The translations under genes were made by a program, and so were the position numbers. Of a stretch of 64,000 bases of DNA, positions 12,001 to 24,000 are shown in pieces. The stretch's first letter is position 1, and every line of letters begins with the position of its first letter. This stretch comes from Phoronis australis (lineage: Eukaryota > Phoronida > Phoronidae), in assembly GCA_002633005.1 (NCBI GenBank), contig NMRA01000467.1, forward strand, positions 148,063 through 212,062, read 5' to 3'. The notes under the pieces are model-generated. The model was not told where the DNA came from. It saw only the letters and a program-made list of their open reading frames with translations, and searched no databases.

Positions 12001-15000
12001 AGATCTGTAAGTCAACCTAAGAGAAAAATACATATGCTTGACAATTGATTTCCTGGAACTCGTTGCCGCCACCATGCATACACTGCACCGCAAATTTTCG
12101 CAGTCCCCCACTGATATATACCGTGAGAACATGGGCGCATATTGGAAAAAACGAATATAGGCCCATGGAATAATTTTCGTAGCTACAATCAAAAGTTTCT
12201 ATGCTTTGTAGTATTTACTACACTGAACACTGCCAGCAAACAAAAAAATTAAGGGTTTATGAGAAGAGAACATCATTTCAGCACGTTTTTGCCTTATCCA
12301 CAAAATAAAAATTAAAGCACCCGTAAACCTGCTTTCTGTCCAAGAAGCGAAATTTGATTTCGACTCTTTTACCACAGTAGGATTGGTTTTAGTGGTACTT
12401 TACATGGATGAGAAGTAATTTCTGGATTTATAAGGAGCAGATCATGCTCGGCGCGTAAATTGACACGTCGTGACAAGCCAATTTGTAGTACCTTGTATAA
12501 AACAAGAGCAAATTGCCTATTCTATCGAATCACTGACATCACCTTTACCTGTAAGTTGACTAAAGAACAATTTGAGACCAACTCCACAATGGTATGTGGT
12601 CTAAATCAAAGGTTGTCTTAGTGAGTAAGAAGGTGGGTTAAGTCGTCCCTTAATCATTGATACAATAGTTAAGTCGTCCCTTAACCATTGATACAATAGT
12701 TAAGTCGTCCCTTAACCATTGATACAATAGTTAAATTGTCCCTTAACCATTGATACAATAGTTAAGTCGTCCCTTAACCATTGATACAATAGTCTCCCTT
12801 AGCTACACCTAATTCATTTATGTTTACACGTCCCTCGTTTTCAAAAGTAGACCCAAGGTTTACATTTGGGATACTAGAAAGGTAAAACTATGCAATTTGT
12901 CGAATATACATCAGCAATTGCCATTACTGCACATGCGTCTAGGCTTCACTTTTTGACGCATGCGTGTGTCTTTTGCGAAATAGGGTCCATGTTGTCTTGT
13001 ACTTATTCCTTGGTTATGTTTGAATGTTTCGCGCCAACTGTACATATGCATGAAGTCAGGTAGGCGAAGCTTCACAAACAGGCGCAGGGCCTAAATGCCC
13101 GCTAAACTTAACATTGGTAATGCTCACTTTTTGAACAAAAGCGTCGCAAATCTACTAAAAAAAGTAAAATGTAGAAAACGAATATTTTTGGGGTTTTCAG
13201 ACTGAATGGGAAGGAACTAGTTAAATCATTAAGCAGAAATAACAACAGAATTTTCAAAAAATCTAAATCCTTAAGCAAAATAACAAATGAATGTTTAAAC
13301 ACAGACAACAACAGAATTAATTACTAGAAATGTCAACTGACTTACTAAACAGGAACATCTATAACTTAATTTCAAATGGAAATAAAGACAACATTATTCT
13401 CAAAAATAACAGCTGTGTTATTAAACAAAAATAACCGAATCAAATTAACCGGTGGTTTCATCACTCACCATTGGAACAACACAAAGAAAATCATAGGCAC
13501 AGAGGTCGCCAGACTAAGAATCCACCAGTCCCGGGCGAAATATGCCATTCCGCCCAGCATCACGTATCCCACCGCCCACGACAGCTCTGACGCGACTCCC
13601 GCGAATATCCTCAAATCTTCCGTGCACCATTCTTGCACTAGAATGAATTTGAATAAAATGACGTAACTCAGCACACGACATTCATTAAAATATATTTGAT
13701 TACCATCGCCGTAAACTCGCTCACTCTTTTGAGACGCGTAACGGCCGGTAAAATATTCCGTTGTCGGGATGCTCTTATTTTTATTGTAAAATATTCCGAT
13801 TTTACCTCTGAAAATATTCGTTTGCTATAAAGCGTCTCTCAAAAGTAATGACACTCCAGTTTGGATGCGCATGGATTGTATTAGACTCCATGCATATTCA
13901 TGAAAATATCGTGGGGTGAGAGTGGCGATTCACGAGAGTTGAGTCTCGCAGACACAAAGGACTAAAACATAACCTATCAGCTGTGTGACTAGTGTATTAC
14001 GTCATCAAGCAAAGAAATTATGTCACAGCCCGCGTGACAACAATCTCCGCCAATGGCGACACGCCAGCACTTCGGCTTCAGTCAGACGGTTTGTAAAAGT
14101 TTAGGAGATGGAGAAACTACGTAATCATTACTATATTGTCCAGAAATTAATTTATTTTTGATATGCATTGTTAAACTTAACTTGAAAAGTTGAGTTTCAT
14201 GATTTTTTAAACATGGTCAACCATTAATGGAGGCATAAGAAGGAGTGTTGGGTTGGTTAAGATGGTTGTTTGTTATGACATGAACAAGAGAAATAATTCA
14301 AGATAGAGTCTCTGGACAGTTGAGTATAGAAAAACCACCATGAGTATGAGCTGTCTCAGGATACGGAGCTTTGCTGACGAACGCTCTGTGTTCAACAAGG
14401 GATATCTGCCGACCACATTTGACCTCAACTGTTAGATATATTTATGTGACCACTCTTAATTTTATCTCGTCCCCTTTGACACAGTTTGGATCGTTCCCCA
14501 TTTCTCCGTGTGTGACGTTTCACTGTACTCCATGAGTCCGTTCCAAGAAACCAACTTAAGTTCATTTTTGACTTAAGACTAAGATTTGTCCCAATTCCCA
14601 AACTGAAACTATCAAAATCCGATATGTTACGCCAAATTTAAGATTATTTTCTTGTAACGGAGGTTAGCGAAATTGAAGTTTTATCTTAAAATTTATTTAA
14701 ATTTAAGATTTGTCTTAGGCGAGTCAGTTTTCTTGGAATGGGCCTCATGACTTAACTTGTTCGCCTGAGCCTACGTATAATATACTGTCTTGCAATCCTG
14801 AAGTTGGGTTGGCGTAGTGCTTTAGATATTTTCTTTAAAACGACGTAATTATCAAGCAGTGGACTGGCTGATGATCCCAGACACCCTTCCCGATCCACGC
14901 ATGGGAGACAATTTTTTGAGAAAAGATTTGTTGTGATCAAAAAATTCGTATTCAATCGCAAAATTTCAAACTGAAAGTAAATGGCCATAACATTTTGAAA

Positions 15001-18000
15001 TGATTTATCTTCGGAAACAATTGGAAATTTTGACACCTCATGACATCAGTCTGAACCTCTTACGCAATGCATATGCGCTGTTCCTTTGTCCACCCGTCCC
15101 AAATCCGACAAAAAACCGTACGGTGGTGAATACGATGTAGTTCGGGGAAAAAGAAGCGCCCACTCCGCAACTGAGTTGAAGAACTGAGCACAGAACAAGC
15201 GTCAATCGACGACCAAATCTGAAAAAATACATAAAAGGGCATTACAAGCTCGACGACAATCGAACACTCTGCAGATTTTTTGCTTATGTGTGCATTTTTC
15301 AGTTCACTCACTCACGCTCCTTTTCTTTTGCTTATTAAAATTTTAACATTTATTCAAAGAGCATACACAAACAACAGCTTATACCCAGACATGTATATGT
15401 CATGGTAAAGTAATAACATACGTGAAGGTGCCTACCTTTCATCGCAGAAATCAATTTATGATTTAGATCAATTACAGTAACGGTTATGAATTCGGTCTCA
15501 AATAGTTCTTAAGGAAAAGTAAAAGCGATATTAGAGCTTCAGTAGATCTGACGTCATTGCTTGTGACCAGCCTTCGGCTACATAGTCTATTTATTGCTTG
15601 TGACCAGCCTTCGGCTACATAGTCTAGTTATTGCTTGTGACCAGCCTTCGGCTACATAGTCTATTTATTGCTTCTGACCAGCTTTCGGCTACATAGTCTT
15701 GTTATTGCTTGTGACCAGCCTTCGGCTACAAGTTGACTAGTCACGACGCGTCATTTTACGCTCCAAGCATGGTTTCAGTGAATAACGACCTTTCAGTCAT
15801 TGACAAACCCGGAAATCATTTCTCATCTGAGTGAGAAAAAAGTTGAGACCAATTTTATAGATTTGCCGAATCAGAAGTTCGCTTAGTAGACAAAACTGAA
15901 GGTTTAAAGACACTTTAATTTTTCCAAATATTTTCAACTTGAAATTTTCAATAGTTATGTTGATCTTGTTTGTTTTACTTTTGTTCTGAAGATCTTTCAT
16001 TGTGTTAAACTACCTCAAATTCGTGACGAAAGATATCACAGCAGTTGTGGTGTTTTTGAAACAAACCCCTACGAAAGAGTAGCCTGTTCATGGACGATTC
16101 CTTCAAATGGGTATCTTTTCTAGTTAGCTCTCTAAATGGGTGGGGTATCCTAACTTTCCAGAGGCACCCGGTCAAAAATATAACCGAGGATTCCCCTTCC
16201 TCTCCGTAGGTGCTAACTAGATTAGCCAGCAGGTAAACATGTGAGCAAATTTGAAATGAACGAACGTTATCTATTTCAGGTCTTAATCTTAAAAAAGCTA
16301 TTGACTTAGCTTTGATAAATCCTTAACAACTGACAAAAGTACATACTATGTGCAAGCGAGTACGTAAATGGGTTTCAAAACAAATGCTCTGCACTGGCTT
16401 AGCTGGCTTGTACCGAAGAAAATGTTCACGCTACCCCTCAAAATGGCATCGGCAGTGTCATGTCCGAAGAGAGCGCNCCCCCCCCCCCCCGCTCCCTAAA
16501 TTTGATTCGCCTAATGTTTGTGTTGAACGCTGCTGACGAAATTCACTCATGCAGCTCACGTCTAAAGTCAGTCAAGAATGACTACGAAATCGTGTTCTGT
16601 CGTGTTAATCCGTAAAGCATAAGTCTTAGACACACCAGAAAACTATAAAAGGGATTGAATTGTTTGGAACTTGATATGCGAAATTATCTGTTTTAACGAG
16701 AACTGAATTGTCACATACCATAAGAGTACAAAATGACAATCTTCATTTCAGATAGTGCTAAATGTATTTTGTGAAAGCTATTTATACTTTTTTAAACTCC
16801 AAATTTCACCGGAAATACAAATAACGATCAATGTTAATTTTCGAGAAAGCAAAGCCTATTTCTGTCCTTTGCATCGCCTCGTAATAACAGCTCAGAAGCT
16901 TAATGTTCATAAATTCGAAAGCCACGTGGCTATTGATCGAGTAGACCGATAGGGCCTCAATCTATGGACAAATTTGAATAAATTAAGGGCCATGTTGCCA
17001 ACCTCTTTGGGAGGCATATTTTCACTGTGTAATTATTTTGCTACCTCACTACGTAACGCGAATAGTGATTGGTCAAAATCATTAACTGGATTTTAGTTTA
17101 GCCAAATACTGAATCCACAGTTATTTTCAGTATACACTAGACCCCATATCCCAAACGCTGATGTTTTGGTGACCGATATGTTAGTTTTAATCAGCTGCTT
17201 TGGGTTGTCGTTGTGTTAGAGTCTGAGGTCAGTTTCTTAAAAGTGACTCTTAAGTTACTTTAAAAGATTTTTTGTCCTAAAAGACAATTGGTGCTAAAAG
17301 GCTTAATCAAATAATTGTAAGCGTATCACAGTCTAGAAATAATCGATACGAAAATGATGTCAATAACTATGGCAGTTAAGTATCCATTCTCAGACATAAA
17401 TGCACTTTTGCTCTAGCGAGATTTGCCTATTTTTAAAAATTGTTTGTGGAGCATAAAACCAGATTTCTGACGTAATAAAACAAATCCCTGAATGCAATGC
17501 GATGATCTGATATTTCTGTTTTTACCCAGATCTTTCCAGCATACCTTTGAGTATGGCCTCCTCCAACCAATAAACAAGCTCATGGTATTACAAAGCACTG
17601 CCAAAATACAACTCAAGGAGCTTCTTACAAATATACGCCCGATCACTTTATTCATCAAATATGGGTAATTACTTTCGGCTTTTCTTTATGAAAGACATTT
17701 AAAAGTATTAATACGTGACATAGTTCACTGAAACAAAAGGGTTTTCTCGCTAGAGAAAAAATACAAGAAATGTTCATCATACAACGCAATATAGCAAAGA
17801 ACTCCACAGCTTTCCTGTAATTCTGATGCTATTCAGTTTCGTAAAAGTTTTTAATTTTTTGTCTAGGAATTTTCTAAACAACGCATTTGAATTTTTCGGA
17901 TGTGTTGTGCCAAATGACATATCTTCTCAGCTTGCTCTGTCACTCAAGGAAATACTGAGATTGACAGTTAGGAAAAATGAAGACGATTATTGGAGCGCAA

Positions 18001-21000
18001 TCGGTTCAAAATACAATAGTGAAATTTGTCAATTGCCGACGACATTGTCTTATTTCTGAATAGAGCAAAAGGTAGCTTAGGTTGAATCTGGGCTTATTAG
18101 ATCAGTACGCAAAGTGCCCGGGCTTAGATTCAATACAAACAAGACAGAATATGCTTTGAAAGAAGTGTGTTATCTCCATACAAAATTGAATGGACTAGTC
18201 CTATTAGTATAGTCCTTGCCAACTGCACCCTTGGAAAAACCAACCGTAGTCAAAACTGATATCTTAATGAGGCATGGAACGCTGGATCTCGCCCAGAATA
18301 TGTTTTAAACAATTCCTGACAAAAGTACCATCTCTAAACGTCTAGTACACTTTCCCCCGTGAGAAAATTTCCAGAAAAAATCACAAAATTCACGATTTTT
18401 GAAATACGCGGGAAGAAAAAAACTCTGTGCTTACCACAGAATTTCTAATCTCTCTCCCATTTATGATGCATGTGCACATGCGCTCAGTCAGTTGCTTGAA
18501 ATCGCTTGAGGTCAAAAGTCATTTTTTCCATACAAACCAAATATACTACGTCTACGTCTTGTCATACCAAATAAGGAGACGTGTTTTTCCCTTTGCTAGA
18601 AAATTGAAGAAGTGGCGAGCAGTTGACAGATCGTTTTTTTTCGAAATTTAGAACTAAAAGAAAATGATTTGATATCAGCACAAATTAAAAATCTTGATCA
18701 TCAAGCCCTAAGAATACCTGGTAAGCAGGTTGAATTTTGTTTCCGGCAGCGGCAGAGAACCACTTTCAATATTGCAATTTGGTCTGTTTATCGCGCTCGA
18801 GGCTTCTTTAAGAAAAGTGACTCATCTACTTGCTTTCTAACGTTTCCCATCCTCTGAATAAATTAAACACTAAGAAGCAATATGTGTTTTTATCGGTGAA
18901 ACCGATACAACAAGAGACATTCAGGTGTTTACAAACTAAAATACATCAGGAATCTGGGTTCGATATAGCGTTACTTAAAAGGATACTAAAATACATCAGG
19001 AATCTGGGTTCGATATAGCGTTACTTAAAAGGACACTTAACCCTGTTTTGATAATTTCCACCAATTCTCGTTCTGTCACCTGCTAATGCATATTTATTGT
19101 CAATCTTCCAAGTTAAAGGCAGGAAGCAACTAGAAACTAAAATCCCAATGTCACAGTTTGAATATTATGGTCTTAGGTAGGTGGTCTTTTCCCAGAGTTG
19201 CCCTATAATTCTCTAAAACCGTAGGTCACGATTGCCCGTTTAGCATACTTTAAAAGGAGCTTTCAGTTTTGCTTCCAAACGTTGTCGATTACAGAGCAGT
19301 AATTTGTTTCAGAGAAGTGGATGGTAAAGTCGTTTTTAACATCTAATGATAGGCCAAAACCGGGTTTGGTATCCTTTTAATAAAATCCTGAATCCGTCTG
19401 TGTATGTGTACAACGTAGCACTTACCTGTCAGATAAGTCGCCGACGATAAAACAACCGACGAAGTAACCCAACATGTAAATCATCTGAGAAAAAGCAATG
19501 AGCCATTTGTCGTCGCACACCAAATTCCACTGAAATGATATTTTGGTTTGAACGTTTCGTGTGAAATAGCCCTACAAATTCACCCTAGTAGACCATCTGC
19601 GTTCGAGACCACGGCAAGTTATGACATTTTCAGTGAAAACTCTTTATTTCACAATTGTATTTTGAGTTGGTACCTGAAGGGTATAGACAGGAATTTAGGG
19701 TTTGTGAAAAATAGATTCACAGCCATTCGTCGAGTCCTGTATGGAGAAACAAATGGCGGTTGGGAAGTGGATAGATTCCTTTGATGTACGTAAGTTTGAC
19801 AAGGCGTGTGAAACTATAACTTTAAAGAATTACAAAATTGAGATGATACCGACTGACATTAGTGAGGAAAAGCATTGTGTGACTAATTCAAGTTCAGTTG
19901 TAGCTGATACTGAACTGTGCACCTTGTTTACATGCAGAACTATTGCTGATATTAGTCTCCTTCCATGAATGGCTGTGCAAATACAGTTCAAAATGTGCCG
20001 GTTATCTCCGTAAAAGGTCCAATAATGGTTGTGCTTACTAACATGAAACGAAGCCACTTAATTTTCTGAGTGATATTTGAGGGCCAGCGTGAGCGGATAT
20101 CTGAGTTGTCTGCCTCAACTTAACCATAGATCAGCTGACAGCTCACGCTCAGGTGTAAAAATATTACATTTGACTGAACTAGCCGCCAGCGTGATGCGCG
20201 ATTCCAGCTTTGGTTCACTCGAGGTAGACAGCTCAGCTCGTATCTATTCGTTTGCGTTGGCCTTTTTAAAGAATCTATAGCCTTGCACACCGAAAACAAG
20301 CCTGAAACTTTACAAAACTAATACGAATCCCAGCTGTCCACTAGGCGGTCAAGGCTGATAAGTGGGACAAAACCTTACCTTGTCTTTTATCTCGGGAAAG
20401 ATGTATTTACTTAACCTACCTACTTTGTATCCAATGCACGCACTTGTGATTAATGCATATTTGTTTCAAATAATTGTCGGGTTATTCCAATAATCTTCGT
20501 ATACATGTAGACCAACTTGCGTTCATTTGGTACACACAGAAAAAATCATCAGCACTGGTGTAAACCATGGCATGTTTTGTTGATCTGTCTCGTTCATAAA
20601 GTAATGTATTAATACCGGCTTACACCATCTGGGCAACATTTTGACAAAACGTGATATCTTCCTGCTAAGGCAAATGAAGGCACGGGTAGTCCCTATCTAA
20701 ACACAACATGGGTAGTAATCCCTTACCACGGGACAAACACAGTACAGGGAACTGAAACCTTTACCAACCCTTAGTACGGATTGAAGCCAGAACTACAGAC
20801 GTGCGAGGTGTGTCCGTACGCGATATAATTCAAGTTCTGTTGTAAGGACTTTCTTAATTGTACAAACATCACTCAAATATTTTTATCGTTTAGTAATATT
20901 GTCAAAAGTCACCAACACTTCAAAAATTATTCTTAACTTGGCATTTAATTTTGCGTTCTTTGTCTTATTGTTTATGTTAAGAAAAATATTTGTGAATTGT

Positions 21001-24000
21001 TATGCCCATCTAGTCAGGACCGTCCTGCCTCTAGTGTCCGCTGGCTTTGTTTGACTTATTGGAAGTTTTGCGTTAATTGGGAGTATGTTTGAATAACTAA
21101 AATATAAGTCCCAAAGCTCCTAATCTCCTAGTATCGAACTCGGTTGATTACTGATGAAAGAGCATATGACAATAATCAGTGTTTCTTATTGACGAGAATA
21201 CGTCTTGATAAACGGCGAGTTAGTCTTCGGTTACTGACTGAACTTGGTAGTATGCCCAAGGCGTTTGAATTTTTTGTACCACCATTCAGCCAAGAATAGA
21301 GCATAGGTGAGTAATGCTAGTGTGTGGGAGAAAAGAAGGTGGGGAAGTTTTGGCTCCATTGCATGGCGCTTTTTGAGTTTTTATGTCATGTAAAATGGAG
21401 GCCTAAGCTTTCCAACACAAAAAAATCGCTTTAGATCACTTGCCAAATTGGCCTCAAATTCTACCATAGTCACCGGCTTTGCAGGTGATTTCAGGGCTTC
21501 GCAAGACCTAACATGTCCTTATTGCACGAGACCAAGCAGTCTACAAACTTTTCGCAGCTTGTCTGAATGAAAAACAAATTACCAGTCCTTTACAGACACA
21601 GAGGCCATTTCCCGCGGTGTGACCTAAGTAGTAGTATATGGCCCCCAGGGGTAGGCCTATTATTTTAAGGCTCCTTTAAACAGTTACCACCACTACCTTG
21701 TGTCTCAAAAAGAATTTTATGAATACGACTTAAGAGATTTAATAGCCTTTAGGATACCTGTTGCTAAAAACAAGCCAATTTTTTTTTCTGTTATCGAGGT
21801 TGTACACAATGGGTACAAGACCGTCTCCACCATTGTTGTTTTTACCATTGCCATAGTTATGAGGAAAGTCCGCGGAGAGCCGCCTTTTCAGACACGAAAA
21901 GATGCGTTTGCGGGCTGTAGTAACAGCAACTTGACTGAGAAGGACTTTGTATTCAAATTTCCTGAACATTTGAAAGATGCACAGAAATGGCATCGGTTTG
22001 TGCGCCGCACGAGATCTGGAATGTCAGTGAAGACATGCGATTCAGTCATGAGCCACACTTTGTTCGGCACATTTCAAGGAATTGTGTTTCGACCAAACAC
22101 AAAAGCTGCGATACGATGAAGGACTCGCCACCTTGTACGTGTATTTGCAAATTTTATAAATAACGAAGAAACTGCCAGACTCTCGAAACCGGCCCAGATC
22201 GAGTGCTACGACACGTAGACTTATGCATTGTGTTTAGACCGTGCTCATTCATCATGGCAATAAGATGACCTAGGTTTACTGTGGCCTTTGTCATTCAGTG
22301 ATTATTATGTGGTTTTTGTGAATATTGACCACCCCTTGGTTCAGTTGGTTGTGGCTCACATATATCTGCAGCATTTCTTGTGCAAGTGGGTCGAGTTCAT
22401 ACGGCCTCACAGCCGACGAAAGTTAGCTAAGTGGGAAATCGATTTCATTGTCTGGTTGTTCAAATACCTGAGCGTGGTGTCAGTATCCACTCTCTTTGTC
22501 TCCAAAATAATTGTCTAGTTTTCACTCAAAATCATCTTCGTCTTCTGATCTGCTGTGTTCCGCTATTGCAATTGATTGTCAAGTGACCAAAAGTATAGCA
22601 CCCATTAGGCCTACATCATTTTTCGGGAAACTTGGAAATAACTAATTTTTCTTCAAAATTAATAAATTCGCGACTATTTGGCATCAAAAATGCTTATTTA
22701 GTTAGATTTTATGGTATTTATTTCATATTAGTTTACCTCAAAAGCTAAGAAAATGCATGGTGGGTACCTTAGATTCCTTTTCAGGAGCCGGGAAAAGGTA
22801 ACGCCGCAGTGATGAGCACATGAACAGAAGGGCGTATCGTCGCCAGTTTGCTTTTAAAAATATAAGTGACAAAAGTGGTGGGTAGTGTCACACCTGAAAA
22901 TGTAACAGATATCTAAGGTACTGGTGTTGTTTGATTGGTATTGAAAGACGTTGTTTATATCAATTATTAACTGGTTCACGTGCAGTACAGATAGTAGTGA
23001 CCAGCTGTAACTTTGACCACATACCTCTGCTGTTAGATTGCTCACTGCTCTTTTTTGCTATTTTGGTCATTACTTACCTGTTAATGTCTTACTACCTGTT
23101 TGTTTTTACTGAGGGCCCCCATGGAAAGCAGTGTGAACTGATGGGGCAACTGTCATTGTAAATATTACATTAATAAAATAATACTAAAAATAATAATTTA
23201 ACGGCCCTTCTGATACAGTAGTTATTTTCGTCCGCATCATCTATCGTTACTGCCCGGCATTGCGTTTATTTTTGGTTGGGTCAACTGGGTCACCACTTGG
23301 AACCATTTACTGTGCATTTGTTATTTTTTTGGCCGAGTCGCCTCTAGGTAGCACCTAAATACTTGCTATTATATGAGGTCACGTTGGTACTTTTTCTTTT
23401 AAATCTTTTGATAATAAATGATGACATACAGGCGACTAGTCGGTAAACCAACCCTTAAATTTAAATAGGGTTGACAGTCCGAACAGTGAAAGTCTAGAAT
23501 CAAATGCCGTACATATGACACTCGAATTGCACGTCAAACATTAACACGCTATCGTGTGAACACATATCTTAAGATATAATAAAGTCTTACTAAAGCGATT
23601 ATAACCGCACGGAAATCAAGCCATTCGAAGATTAGGCTTTTTACTTTTCGCTTGTCACTTCGCCATTTTGCATTTTTTAATCGATCGGTGAAGTCATGGA
23701 CTAAAGTATTCTTTGGTCTCGTTATCTGGCATTGGGTCACTAGGTAAAAAAACTAAGGGTAAAAGATGGCTAACGATTTGATCCATTGTTGTTAGAGGAG
23801 AGTAAAAAGAGGCAAAATATAATCGGCAAGGCCGTTTGTGGTTTTCTAAACGTGTCAATGGAATGTTATTTGGTTAGTACTATAACTCTGAACAAGAATT
23901 TTCCTCCCGTTCATTTGGTGGTGAAAAGTCCTCTGGTGTACCTTCAGCTTTGTTTAAGGGCCGAGTATTGGCTAACACGCGACTTGTTAGTAAGTACCAT

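Larger units (their letters stand above)
15219..19425 (-). other. Transporter intron 2
   Basis: 4.2 kb phase 2 intron with the 37-bp array, a poly-C run after an unknown base (16477-16490) and a 50-bp duplication. The rest shows nothing recognisable. Confidence 0.8.

Noticed and set aside
12638-15733. CRISPR-like arrays (31-bp and 37-bp repeats)
   Set aside because: Units are directly adjacent without unique spacers, in a eukaryotic intron; ordinary minisatellites.
21700-21896. N-terminal part of the 139-codon frame before the THAP remnant
   Set aside because: The true first zinc ligand lies in another frame, so this upstream part is chance open sequence.
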